Positions 1 to 7,698 of a stretch of DNA of 12,248 nt are shown piece by piece. The first letter of the stretch is position 1; each line of letters opens with the position of its first letter. A model generated the notes under the pieces. The model saw only the letters and a program-made list of their open reading frames with translations. It was not told where the DNA came from and did not search any database. The DNA lies in NCBI GenBank assembly GCA_026986885.1, contig JALSNT010000253.1, forward strand, positions 1-12,248. Reading direction: 5' to 3'. The DNA comes from Desulfobulbaceae bacterium (GTDB lineage: Bacteria > Desulfobacterota > Desulfobulbia > Desulfobulbales > Desulfobulbaceae). The position numbers were made by a program, and so were the translations under genes.

Positions 1-501
1 ATTCTGTACCCAGCGATAGCAGTCTTGAAACTGATCTTCGCGGCTAAAATGTCCCAGCATGAGCGCCTTACCCTCGCCAGTCTCAATAATTCCTTCAGCT
101 TCTTCAAGATATTGCCAGACATCCGGAGATTCCATCCCCGGGTTGTCTCGGTCGACACTCCATTCTTTCTTTTCAAAGCTGTTCCAGGTTGACAAAGTTC
201 CGCCTCTTCCCCTGTTCCAGTGTTTACCTATCAGGCCTGCAACACCCAGAGGCGCCATGCCTGCAATCCGGATATGACCTGATATGCTTCCGGAGGAAAG
301 TAACTTGCCGATGTACTGATCGATTATTGTATACTGTGCATGATCTTTCGGTATCCAGGTCCGTGGTTCAATGGTGCCGCTGTCCAACCAGAATTTCCCA
401 TTGCCCAGAACTATTACCGGATATTTTTCCAGCCATTCGTCAGGTAGATGTACGGGACGCGGCGTTCCATCCCTGTGGCTGAGGTAAAGGACAACGGAAT
501 C
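1..501 (-). other. SAVED-like cyclic-oligonucleotide sensor domain (incomplete)
   Basis: This covers residues about 447-613 and beyond the edge. The region starts with a hydrophobic strand (VVLYLSH) and contains VIVLGNG (475-481) and the HIRIAGMAP--VAGLIGKHWN element (522-542), the most conserved part of SAVED domains. SAVED is a double CARF-like fold; only the first half and the start of the second (KALMLGHFS) are seen. The pairing TIR then SAVED is itself a known effector architecture, which raises confidence. Confidence 0.78.
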
Positions 502-1839
502 GCTCTTCTCCACCTGGTGCTGTCCGAGAATGGAAGAACACCACTTGACAATGCAATCCTCGTCCCATGCTTTGAAGAATAGAGGCTCATCCGGCTGAAC
601 CAGCTCTGCCAGCCGTTTGAGAGTTTCCGGTTCTTCATCAAGAAGAATGGGGATAATATGCTTGTTCATTTCCCTGGCCCAATGCATTTCCCTGGCAACC
701 CAGTCCGCATCGCGGGAATTACGGCCAAGAAAAAGAGTCACGGTTCGGACCTGGTTGTCACGGATGACCTGCTCAAGGGTCTTTTCCAGATCGACTCCGC
801 CCATGGGACGTAATTCCCAGTTGTCCAACCATGGATAAATACCCATTTGACTCCCCTTGCCCACCAGCTCCAGTACCTGTTGCTCGTCTGCATGGCTGTA
901 ACTGACAAAGGTTTTTATAATGCCGGGCATGGATACAAACTCCTCTGTCCTGGCTGCGGCAGGACGATCTTGCTCGCGTACCCCAATGGTTCCATAACCG
1001 ACCGCAGTACGAGCCCCCAGCCCGAGCCATTCGAGGGCGTCGGTCAACAGCCGGGCCATATCTTCAAGGTCACGATTCCCTGCAGCCGGCTCCGTACCCC
1101 TTGGTATCAGCCTGAAAACAAACTCACTGCCCTGCCGCAGGGAAAAATGAAATACCGGGTTGGGATCCTCCACATCCAGAGGCAATGGATATTCTCCCTT
1201 GCGATAGCGCCGTTTTTTCGGGCTGGCCTGGTAATATTCCTGGTGATGATTACAGATAACATCCAGGTCAAGCTCAGGCCATTTCAACGGATAGGCCGGC
1301 AAAACGATTACTGTTCCGGCTGCGCCTTCTGTTGTATCGGAGTAACCGAACAAACGGGAACAGGCAGCCTCCTGACCGGAAACCCTGGCCCAGGCGCGAC
1401 ATAAACCCTTGATACCGGAACCCGGCAGAAAGACAGCGCCTGTGCAGAAATCAAAGAGAAATCCGTTTTCCGTGGGATGGTCAATTCCCATGCCTATTGC
1501 CAGCGGGCCGGTGGCGGTTGCCTGCAGGCTCAGGCCGCTTCGGGTTCGCACCAAACCGTCCAGTCGATGATGTTGTTCCGCAAGCCGCTCAACATACTGT
1601 TCGGATTGGCCCATTTTGTTGTATAGACTGCAAAATATCTTCTGAACAGACTGTAGAGGCTTGTCAGTTTGAAAATCATCGTTGTTGAAGATTTGCCAAC
1701 AGGGAAAAAATCGTGAGAATAACAAGCCGGGTGACACCATGGCGCTGGCAAACAGATGTTCCTGCACGATTTCACGGAACGGATAGGGGGCTATCTGCTG
1801 ATGAAGGCCATCATGCTGCTGGTTATGTTTTTTTGCCAT
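1..1839 (-). CDS. cmr6: Cmr6-TIR-SAVED fusion: complex subunit joined to an NADase effector (3' truncated)
   Basis: One uninterrupted frame runs from the ATG at 1839 to the window edge: 613 codons, no stop, C terminus not seen. Residues 1 to about 290 are Cmr6, the RAMP at the crRNA 3' end: FLPGSGIKGLCRAWAR (137-152) is the family 'PGSSlKG-lR' motif and GLGARTAVGYGTI (273-285) the terminal glycine loop. A hydrophilic linker (286-305) leads to a TIR domain at about 306-440: FVSYSHAD (311-318), YPWLDNWELRPMGG (335-348), then W380-x3-E384, whose glutamate matches the catalytic position of bacterial TIR NADases. From about 447 a SAVED-like ligand domain follows, with IRIAGMAPLGVAGLIGKHWN (523-542) resembling the SAVED 'h-f-a-P--lA--lG--ln' motif. 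Separate TIR-SAVED proteins bind cyclic tri-adenylate in CBASS and then degrade NAD+. By inference this fusion senses the signal made by Cmr2 while bound to the complex. Cmr6 and TIR are firm calls; SAVED is strong but incomplete. Confidence 0.92.
   Translation of the reverse strand, partial: MAKKHNQQHDGLHQQIAPYPFREIVQEHLFASAMVSPGLLFSRFFPCWQIFNNDDFQTDKPLQSVQKIFCSLYNKMGQSEQYVERLAEQHHRLDGLVRTRSGLSLQATATGPLAIGMGIDHPTENGFLFDFCTGAVFLPGSGIKGLCRAWARVSGQEAACSRLFGYSDTTEGAAGTVIVLPAYPLKWPELDLDVICNHHQEYYQASPKKRRYRKGEYPLPLDVEDPNPVFHFSLRQGSEFVFRLIPRGTEPAAGNRDLEDMARLLTDALEWLGLGARTAVGYGTIGVREQDRPAAARTEEFVSMPGIIKTFVSYSHADEQQVLELVGKGSQMGIYPWLDNWELRPMGGVDLEKTLEQVIRDNQVRTVTLFLGRNSRDADWVAREMHWAREMNKHIIPILLDEEPETLKRLAELVQPDEPLFFKAWDEDCIVKWCSSILGQHQVEKSDSVVLYLSHRDGTPRPVHLPDEWLEKYPVIVLGNGKFWLDSGTIEPRTWIPKDHAQYTIIDQYIGKLLSSGSISGHIRIAGMAPLGVAGLIGKHWNRGRGGTLSTWNSFEKKEWSVDRDNPGMESPDVWQYLEEAEGIIETGEGKALMLGHFSREDQFQDCYRWVQN
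520..924 (-). other. TIR domain within the Cmr6 fusion
   Basis: This covers residues about 306-440 of the fusion. The order of elements is that of TIR domains: a first strand plus box FVSYSHAD, a helix, YPWLDNWELRPMGG with D339, a strand VTLFLG, then RDADWVARE with E384 (codon 688-690) as the expected catalytic glutamate, and a last strand HIIPILLD. TIR domains with this glutamate commonly hydrolyse NAD+. Activity here is predicted, not shown. Confidence 0.9.
667..696 (-). repeat. 12-base direct repeat inside the TIR coding sequence
   Basis: The + strand sequence CATTTCCCTGGC occurs at 667-678 and again at 685-696, 18 bases apart and therefore in frame. It encodes the duplicated peptide AREM on both sides of His-Trp (residues 382-391). 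The first protein copy contains the predicted catalytic E384, and E390 is its duplicate. Confidence 0.7.
940..945 (-). promoter_or_regulatory. Possible internal ribosome binding site ahead of the TIR domain
   Basis: GAGGAG on the minus strand precedes an in-frame ATG (930-928, residue M304) by 9 bases, in the linker between Cmr6 and TIR. Initiation there would give a free TIR-SAVED protein from the same mRNA. The match may be chance, because it is made of two Glu codons. Confidence 0.35.
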
Positions 1840-1843
1840 GATA

Positions 1844-1853
1844 TCCTGTCCTC
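1844..1853 (-). promoter_or_regulatory. Shine-Dalgarno of the cmr6 fusion gene
   Basis: The 13-base gap after cmr5 carries GAGGACAGGA on the minus strand, two overlapping purine-rich sites 4 and 9 bases before the ATG at 1839. This supports initiation at 1839. Confidence 0.6.
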
Positions 1854-2263
1854 TACGGCCAGAGAGCTTCGCTGAGTAATTTTGCCTGTTCCATGACACA
1901 TACCGCTTCCTGCTGCAGAGCCAGGTATTCCAGCCGCGAACATTCCATACACCGCCTGACAAGAGCCCTGTTATTCACCTTACCTGTCGTTCCGGCGCCG
2001 TCAGGGAGGGCAGGGCATCGCCCCAGCAGCCACGAAGCAAGGATCTTTTCTCCTATCAATTGATCTTTTGCGGCCGACAGACTGGCCACCATCGTGGCCA
2101 GTCCATTGGTGCGCAGGTCAACCGGCAGGCCACGGAGCTGCTGGCGTAACGCTGTCTTTCTTTTATCGGCAAGGGTTGTGTCGTAGCCGCTCAACACTTT
2201 GTATACAAAACGCATCCGTTCACGGTCAAGACTCAGCCGGGTATTGGAATGTCCTGTTTTCAT
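1853..2263 (-). CDS. cmr5: Cmr5, small alpha-helical (Cas11) subunit
   Basis: The product has 136 residues from the ATG at 2263 and is essentially all helical, as expected of Cmr5, the small subunit that stacks along the Cmr4 filament and binds target RNA. Recognisable family features are a central LRGLPVDLRTNGLATMVASL stretch (the 'lP-lIr-nGL-qtlaf' motif) and a C-terminal LEYLALQQEAVCVMEQAKLL helix (the 'eYl-lt-EAl--leWlK' motif, here with QAK in place of WLK). Basic residues are spread along the helices. It follows cmr4 after 5 bases and precedes the cmr6 fusion by 13 bases. Its stop is TAG at 1855-1853. A longer reading from 2341 would lie within cmr4 coding sequence and lacks support. 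Confidence 0.93.
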   Translation of the reverse strand: MKTGHSNTRLSLDRERMRFVYKVLSGYDTTLADKRKTALRQQLRGLPVDLRTNGLATMVASLSAAKDQLIGEKILASWLLGRCPALPDGAGTTGKVNNRALVRRCMECSRLEYLALQQEAVCVMEQAKLLSEALWP

Positions 2264-2268
2264 GGCGT

Positions 2269-2276
2269 TCACCTTT
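2269..2276 (-). promoter_or_regulatory. Shine-Dalgarno of cmr5, containing the cmr4 stop codon
   Basis: AAAGGTGA on the minus strand ends 5 bases before the ATG at 2263. Its TGA is the cmr4 stop, so terminating ribosomes sit on the cmr5 initiation site. It fixes the cmr5 start at 2263 rather than an upstream in-frame codon at 2341. Confidence 0.75.
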
Positions 2277-3249
2277 GTACGCTTACCTGAATATCGGAAT
2301 GATATGTTTTGCTGCTTTGCAGCAGGGTAGACCAGCACCATCCATATCCGACGGTTTCGTTACCGCCAATCTGGATACTGCGAACATCATCCCCGAATTC
2401 GGCCACCGCTGATGTAAAACCTGCTGCCGGCTTGTTGCGGCTGCCGGGCCGGCTTTTGACGAAATAAACAAACAGGCTGTCCGGGGGCACATGTTCCTCG
2501 TACCAGAGATTGCCCTCTTCACCCTGAAACTTTGAAGCTGTCTTGCCGCTTGTCAACTTTATCCTGGCCTGTATCGGCATACCCTGCCCAGCAAGATGAA
2601 GAAATTCTTTATCCGGGAGTATCACGATATTTTCCGCAAGCCTGTTTCGAGAGAAGGTTTCTGCTTCCGGCAGCAGAGTTGCCAGCTCTTTGCCGATCTG
2701 CACGGCGCTGTCATCGAAGGTGACTTCGTTCTGCTGAAACAGCAGGTCTTCAACCAGTAACATTGTGTTATCAAGTTCCCTGTTTGCCATATAAACCATG
2801 TCGCCGCGGAGATTTTCCAGATTCCTGCCGACAGCCGGCAGGAATTCGCAGCCAAAGGCCCGCGATGTTCGGTCGAGCCGTTCAAGGACAAGACGACAGG
2901 TGCAGTACAGCACAGGACCGGCAGTGGAGCGAAATGGCAACGCAAGGCTCTGCCCTTCGGTGAAGATCAGGCCGCCGGCGGCCCCTGCCACCTCTTCTCC
3001 CGGCTTGTTATCCATAGATGGGCCGAATAGTTTTTCGACAAGATCCCTGTCAACTTGTGCACGTACCGCCGCTATTTCAAATATATCACGCCATATCCCC
3101 TTGAGGGCTGTGGCCGGGATAATCGGCAGGCCGGTATGTTGTTCTCTGGCCACCGGCAGGTCAACCGCCCCTGCTGCCTGGCCGGCGCCCATATGCAGCG
3201 ATGTCAGAGTAAAGATTCCACCCAACGCCGTATCAGTATCAATTGCCAT
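2269..3249 (-). CDS. cmr4: Cmr4, Cas7 backbone subunit and target RNA nuclease
   Basis: The product has 326 residues from the ATG at 3249. Several Cmr4 copies form the filament along the crRNA and cut bound target RNA at 6-base intervals. The N-terminal motif FTLTSLHMGAGQAAGAVDLP (13-32), followed by VAREQHTGLPIIPATALKG, is diagnostic. D30 aligns with the catalytic aspartate of the family (D26 in the Pyrococcus protein), so target RNA cleavage should be retained. The usual serine of the 'PGSSLKG' element is replaced here (PATALKG), a mild divergence. The C-terminal part ends with a glycine-containing GGNETVGYGW motif typical of RAMPs. A longer in-frame start at 3300 is possible but disfavoured. 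The stop TGA lies inside the Shine-Dalgarno of cmr5. Confidence 0.95.
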   Translation of the reverse strand: MAIDTDTALGGIFTLTSLHMGAGQAAGAVDLPVAREQHTGLPIIPATALKGIWRDIFEIAAVRAQVDRDLVEKLFGPSMDNKPGEEVAGAAGGLIFTEGQSLALPFRSTAGPVLYCTCRLVLERLDRTSRAFGCEFLPAVGRNLENLRGDMVYMANRELDNTMLLVEDLLFQQNEVTFDDSAVQIGKELATLLPEAETFSRNRLAENIVILPDKEFLHLAGQGMPIQARIKLTSGKTASKFQGEEGNLWYEEHVPPDSLFVYFVKSRPGSRNKPAAGFTSAVAEFGDDVRSIQIGGNETVGYGWCWSTLLQSSKTYHSDIQVSVQR

Positions 3250-4480
3250 CATTCCCTCCAGTATCTTTATGCAGGGCGGCCAGGACATGGCCGTACCCAA
3301 AAGGGAGCTCCTGCCTGGATGCCAGCAAACACTTGTTGTTCAATTTTTCCCGTACCAATCCGACCAGGTCTGTTTCCTTATTGGTTTTCAATTCCACGAG
3401 AAGCGATGTCCCCGCACCATACCAATATCGTACCGGACGTGGCCGCCTGCCTGCCAGAGAAAATCCGCCCAGGCTGATCAGCCCGGGACTGAACATTGTC
3501 AACACCGAAACATCTATTCCCGGCCGGTCAAGGGCCCGTTCAAGTTTTTGGCGCAGGCCGTCGTCCGTGTTCCAGCGACCTGGGGTCATCAGGATGACCC
3601 AAATGCGTATACACCGTTCCTTTTCTGGCCGGAACAAGTGTTTCCCGGCGGCCAGGTCATTCCAGGCCGGATCAACCGGCGCCGTGTCATTAAAGGCGAT
3701 CATGCCCCCCTTTTTCCCGGCGGTTACTACGCCGTGCTTTAAGGCATTTACGGATATCCCGGGGTCCAGATCGCCGGAGAACCATCCACACAGGCCGGAA
3801 TCCGGAGCAAAGCGCAACATGGACAAGGTGTACAACATACCTTCAACCGCCTGGCCGCTGCGATGTACTCCGTCGTTATCATGTGATTTTTCCCTGGCAA
3901 GTCCAGTATGTTGTTCCCGGCGCACAAATGGGGGCATATCAGGACTGTACCCATCCTGTTCCATGTTGTTCGGTTGGTTGGCAAGGAGGTGAAGCATGTT
4001 ACGACAGTGCAGCCACCCGCCGGCCGGTTTTCCGTGACCGGAGGCAGGCGCCCCCGCAAGATACCGGTCATGTCCGGGTAATTCAACGGATGGAACCTGG
4101 TCGTCCATAAGAAGCCCGCCGACCCTTTCCCGCAGTATTTCTGCTACAACCGGCCCCTTCCCGTCATTCCAGCCGTTGAGCAGCACGGCTGGAGCAGGCA
4201 GCCACATCTCCATGCCAGCCTGTTGTATTCTCCCGGGAAACGGACCTTTGAGCTGCCATCCTCCAGGGAGGCTGTCGGGCGGCCCGACCAGGGAACGTAC
4301 CCTGTCAGGAGGTGAAAATACACCAGCCTCATCGAGCAGCCGTGTTCTTATCATTCCCTGAAAAGCGGAAATCGGCGGTGGAAACCAGGATTCTCCGACA
4401 TGGGCTTCACCAGCGGGCAGGGAACCTGGGCGTCCAAAATAGATACGGGTCAGGGGACGGAGAAAAATCGGTATTGTCAT
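3239..4480 (-). CDS. cmr3: Cmr3, Cas5-like RAMP that caps the crRNA 5' handle
   Basis: The product has 413 residues. Cmr3 is the Cas5-group subunit that holds the crRNA 5' tag and contacts Cmr2. The N terminus matches the family: FLRPLTRIYFGRPGSL (6-20) followed by SWFPPPISAFQGMIRTRL (31-48), the Cmr3 'FPPP-t-GalRt' motif. The C-terminal part holds the usual GG-F----RPRPV (the 'GGW...rPr' equivalent), AGTSLLVEL and a terminal FGYGHVLA glycine loop. It starts at an ATG overlapping the cmr2 stop (ATGA) with a strong Shine-Dalgarno, and its last 11 bases overlap the chosen cmr4 start. Length and motifs are ordinary for the family. Confidence 0.94.
   Translation of the reverse strand: MTIPIFLRPLTRIYFGRPGSLPAGEAHVGESWFPPPISAFQGMIRTRLLDEAGVFSPPDRVRSLVGPPDSLPGGWQLKGPFPGRIQQAGMEMWLPAPAVLLNGWNDGKGPVVAEILRERVGGLLMDDQVPSVELPGHDRYLAGAPASGHGKPAGGWLHCRNMLHLLANQPNNMEQDGYSPDMPPFVRREQHTGLAREKSHDNDGVHRSGQAVEGMLYTLSMLRFAPDSGLCGWFSGDLDPGISVNALKHGVVTAGKKGGMIAFNDTAPVDPAWNDLAAGKHLFRPEKERCIRIWVILMTPGRWNTDDGLRQKLERALDRPGIDVSVLTMFSPGLISLGGFSLAGRRPRPVRYWYGAGTSLLVELKTNKETDLVGLVREKLNNKCLLASRQELPFGYGHVLAALHKDTGGNDGN
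3255..3259 (-). promoter_or_regulatory. Shine-Dalgarno that decides the cmr4 start
   Basis: GGAGG on the minus strand is followed by two adjacent ATG codons, at 3252 (spacing 2) and 3249 (spacing 5). The 5-base spacing favours 3249. It also argues against the longer reading from 3300, which has no such site and adds residues without homology to Cmr4. Confidence 0.7.
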
Positions 4481-7400
4481 GTCCGGCTCCCCCGGTGCTG
4501 ATAGAGGTAACGGCAGAAGAAGAGTCCTGCCAGCGACTGAGGTCGACTTTCGGTTGTCTGCCGACCATGTTTTTCCGGAACATTTTTTTTCACCGGCTCG
4601 GAAAGATAAAACCCGGCGCTCCAGAGATGGAGAACAGCACGCAGAAGATCTTTCTGCAGAGGTTTCTCCGTGGCGTGCCGAACCATGCCGGTAAGCAGTG
4701 CAAGTCGTTGCTCGGCGGTAGCCGGAAGCCGGGATGGATCAAGCAGTTCAAGTCCGGCAACCAGCTTGTAAGGCAGGGCTTTGGGAAGCGTGCCCCTGGT
4801 AAAACCATCAATAACGGTTTCCACAGCCTCTGCCAGCATCATCCGGGCGTCGGGACTGCTGATGGGCCAGTGTTTTGTGTCTGCCCCTAACCTCCAGGGT
4901 GCGGCAAACATGGTTTTTATACCGTTTCTGGAAAAATGACCAAGCCCTGCTGCCTGCCTGCCTGCTCGTTCCTTGGCCCATTCCTCAAGCAGGGTGTGGC
5001 TGGTCCGGAGCAGCAACCCCATCCTGGTTTTAAAATGGCCGCAGGCAATTCCGGCGGAAATATGGCCGCTTTTACCGAGCATGGCGATCAGCCGGCCACT
5101 GCGCAACCATTTCTCCCGTGTTTTCTGATCCATGCCTTGATGGAAAGGCTTAAAACGCTGCCGGGCCGCAACCGGGTCCCAACTCACCCGTCCCTGTTCC
5201 AGCCAGCTCCAGGGATGAGTATCTGAACGAGTATCGATCAGCCAGGGAGCAGTGAACAGTTCATGCAACCGCGATGCAACTGCCATGGCGTCAGTCACCG
5301 GCACCAGGGCCAGCAGGTCGTCGCCACCTGAATAAATCAGACGGCCTCCATACTCCTGTTCCACCACCCAGGGAGCTATATGATGGTTGAAATCGGCCAG
5401 CGCCCTTGAAACAAAGGCATGCAGAGCCGGGCCGGCCATGCGGGAACGTTGCCGAAGGTCACCCCAGCCATATTCCTTGAACCGCTCCCTGACCTTGCGG
5501 TCGATGTCAGGGTGCAGAATATCCCTCCAGCGCACATGAATGCGGCCCGGCATACCAAGGAGCAGTTCGCCCATACGGTCGCCGTCCATGGTCAACACGG
5601 CAACCTGTGTGCCGGGCGATTGTCTGAGCAGCCGATCCGCGCTGGCGCGCAGCTCTGTCACCGCCCGTTCCAACTTCTCCCAATTTTTTCGTGCCGAACC
5701 CGTCACGTATTGCATCCTGGCCCTGGCCTGTTCCGGAAACAGGGTAAGCTGGGGATCAAGCTCAAGAAAATCACGCGCCAGGCTGTGAGTGGCCGCCGCC
5801 TTGCCGAGGCGCGGCAATCCGCGGGGGAAGGAAGGCCTGCCGAGATCCAGTTGCCGGTGCATCCTGAGCACTGCCCGCAGCTCCGTATCCAGTGCGGCAT
5901 GGTGTTGTGCAAGACCGGCAAGATAGCCCTGGGCAGCAATCTGCACAGTGGAGGCAAAAGGGGTGCGGACCCTGCCGTCACTGTCCTGAACAGCGGTGCA
6001 GGATGCATTCGGTCCGAAGCATACCCGGTTGAATGTATTGAGTTCTCCCTTTCTTCCGGAATCTGACCGGACCAGGAAACGTCGCACGGAACAGACAGGA
6101 CAGAGCCGTTCGCTGCCCTGCTGTTCAGGATCAAAATCCCGTAGCTGCCACACCCGGCTTACGGCCAGACGAATGGATTCCGCATGTTGTCTCCCGCCAA
6201 CCCGCCTATTACCCAGGGCGGGACGTTCATGGCAGATGGTACACTTTTCAAGTGAAATATCAGCTGGATATGATCCGGGAATGGTCATGGTCCGCCGTCG
6301 TATGCCATGCAAAACCTTCAGCTTGTGATGCGCCTGGGCATAGAGTACACCACTTTGCAGGAACCATTTCCTGTTCACAGATGAAAAAACCTCCTGAACG
6401 AGATTATAATGGTCATTAACGTTGCCGGGCATCCAACGGCCAAGTCTGTGTTGCTGTTGCCGCTGTTGTTTGCTTTCTTCCCCGCGGTCATCTCCTTTTT
6501 CCGGCACATCCTGACAGGGAAGCGCCCGGCCGGGGGTATAATAATGTCTCCGGTCAATGGGCATGGGCCAGGGAATTGCCACCCAGGTCGGTTCCAGTGG
6601 ACAGTGCTCAAGCCCATGCTGCCAGAGTTCCTTCCATGCACTACCCCTGGAACTGCCCGACGCAACACTCATGCAGGATTCCATCCAACTGCGCACATCG
6701 TGGGTAAACATTTTCCATTTTTCACGGACTTCCCCGCTACAGCGCCGGCCAAGGGCCTCTATCTCTTCCAGGTATCCCCGGCCGTCACCCCGGGGCAGAA
6801 TGGCGACAAAGGTGTGAGGGATGACCGCGGCCCTGGTAGCGGCAGGGGTTGAATGCAATAAATCGGCAAATCGTATGTCCGCCCTGGGATTACCGCGCAG
6901 GTCGGGATAAATGATCACGTCCGGCCCGTACTTGTCTATAATCGGCTGCATGGCAGCAAAGGATAATTCCGCCAGGAGCATGGAGCCGGTCCATAGGTCC
7001 TGGCTTTTGCGGGCCTGGGAAAGAAACTCCTGTACCGGGCGCAGGGCAAAACTAAATAACCAGGGATGGTCGGGTTCCTCATCCGAGTCGGCGCTCAGTG
7101 ACCTGTTGACAAAAGACAGGGCCGAAGTGAGACGGTTATGTTCCCAGATGGGGTGGTCGGGACAGCGGGAATCAGCAGGCATATATTCCCACAGATTCCT
7201 GTCTGCCGGATTCGCCTGTATGAGAGCGTCCTTAAACTGCCGCCACAGGAGAAAAAAAGTCTCTTTTAACGCATCCGGCCCGGCATCCATGGCAATCTTG
7301 AATCCGGCGCTGGTCTCCAGTTGCAGGATTTCCAGCTCTTGGATGACCCGGCTATCGACATCCTGCTCGCCTCCGGGGTGTCGCAGTTGCAGAGAGACCC

Positions 7401-7698
7401 TGTCCAGTGGGTGGGTGACCAAAGGATTTTTATGAAAAAACCGGGTGCCCAGGCCGTTCCCTTGCGTCCGGGGCAGAGATAACATGGGGCGATCCGCTCC
7501 CGTGGCAAGTATATCGGCATGATACAAACCCTTCCGTTTACCGGTTTCGCCGTAAACAGCATTGATAATCCTGCGGGCCAGTTGGCCATGTCCGCCGCTG
7601 TAAGGCCGGAAAAAATAGGGCTTTGCCGGCGGATCATGGAGCAGCAGCAGGATTTTGGCGGCCCAGTAACGTCCGGCATGCTCGTCGGGAGAATTCAT
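4477..7698 (-). CDS. cmr2: Cmr2/Cas10, large catalytic subunit
   Basis: This 1073-residue Cas10 is the signalling and nuclease subunit; on target RNA binding, family members polymerise ATP into cyclic oligoadenylate. The N terminus has the permuted HD nuclease domain: H21-D22 in LLLLHDPPAKP, then YHADILATGADRP (59-71). The first palm domain includes the Cmr2 signature PVQEFLSQARKSQDLWTGS (221-239). Two zinc-ligand pairs, CTIC (486-489) and CPVC (533-536), form the zinc finger. The second palm carries LTMDGDRMG (702-710) and the cyclase motif SGGDDLL (790-796), both intact, so cyclase activity is predicted. The helical D4 domain forms the C terminus. A charged, glutamine-rich insert sits near 400-420. 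The gene overlaps cmr1 and cmr3 as ATGA on both sides. The start has only a weak Shine-Dalgarno (GAGAG), which fits coupling to cmr1 translation. Confidence 0.97.
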   Translation of the reverse strand: MNSPDEHAGRYWAAKILLLLHDPPAKPYFFRPYSGGHGQLARRIINAVYGETGKRKGLYHADILATGADRPMLSLPRTQGNGLGTRFFHKNPLVTHPLDRVSLQLRHPGGEQDVDSRVIQELEILQLETSAGFKIAMDAGPDALKETFFLLWRQFKDALIQANPADRNLWEYMPADSRCPDHPIWEHNRLTSALSFVNRSLSADSDEEPDHPWLFSFALRPVQEFLSQARKSQDLWTGSMLLAELSFAAMQPIIDKYGPDVIIYPDLRGNPRADIRFADLLHSTPAATRAAVIPHTFVAILPRGDGRGYLEEIEALGRRCSGEVREKWKMFTHDVRSWMESCMSVASGSSRGSAWKELWQHGLEHCPLEPTWVAIPWPMPIDRRHYYTPGRALPCQDVPEKGDDRGEESKQQRQQQHRLGRWMPGNVNDHYNLVQEVFSSVNRKWFLQSGVLYAQAHHKLKVLHGIRRRTMTIPGSYPADISLEKCTICHERPALGNRRVGGRQHAESIRLAVSRVWQLRDFDPEQQGSERLCPVCSVRRFLVRSDSGRKGELNTFNRVCFGPNASCTAVQDSDGRVRTPFASTVQIAAQGYLAGLAQHHAALDTELRAVLRMHRQLDLGRPSFPRGLPRLGKAAATHSLARDFLELDPQLTLFPEQARARMQYVTGSARKNWEKLERAVTELRASADRLLRQSPGTQVAVLTMDGDRMGELLLGMPGRIHVRWRDILHPDIDRKVRERFKEYGWGDLRQRSRMAGPALHAFVSRALADFNHHIAPWVVEQEYGGRLIYSGGDDLLALVPVTDAMAVASRLHELFTAPWLIDTRSDTHPWSWLEQGRVSWDPVAARQRFKPFHQGMDQKTREKWLRSGRLIAMLGKSGHISAGIACGHFKTRMGLLLRTSHTLLEEWAKERAGRQAAGLGHFSRNGIKTMFAAPWRLGADTKHWPISSPDARMMLAEAVETVIDGFTRGTLPKALPYKLVAGLELLDPSRLPATAEQRLALLTGMVRHATEKPLQKDLLRAVLHLWSAGFYLSEPVKKNVPEKHGRQTTESRPQSLAGLFFCRYLYQHRGSRT
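4487..4493 (-). promoter_or_regulatory. Shine-Dalgarno of cmr3
   Basis: GGGGGAG on the minus strand lies 6 bases before the ATG at 4480, inside the cmr2 3' end, and supports that start. Confidence 0.65.

Noticed and set aside
414..641. Short minus-strand frame of 75 codons
   Set aside because: It is an alternative frame inside the TIR-SAVED coding sequence, with no motifs of its own.
847..1404. 185-codon open frame on the plus strand
   Set aside because: It is antisense to the Cmr6-TIR fusion, which has clear domain motifs in its own frame.
1530..1775. Short minus-strand frame of 81 codons that could suggest a broken cmr6
   Set aside because: It is in a different frame from the intact Cmr6 reading. 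The frame from 1839 covers the region without interruption, so no frameshift needs to be invoked.
2264..2341. Longer N terminus for Cmr5 starting at 2341
   Set aside because: It would overlap cmr4 by over 70 bases. An excellent Shine-Dalgarno exists directly before the ATG at 2263.
3250..3300. Longer N terminus for Cmr4 starting at 3300
   Set aside because: The extra 17 residues lie before the Cmr4 first strand and have no Shine-Dalgarno. GGAGG is well placed for the ATG at 3249.
2798..3742. 314-codon open frame on the plus strand
   Set aside because: It is antisense to cmr3 and cmr4, whose protein motifs are unmistakable. The translation is rich in Arg, Pro and Ser with no recognisable domain, a typical shadow of a GC-rich gene.
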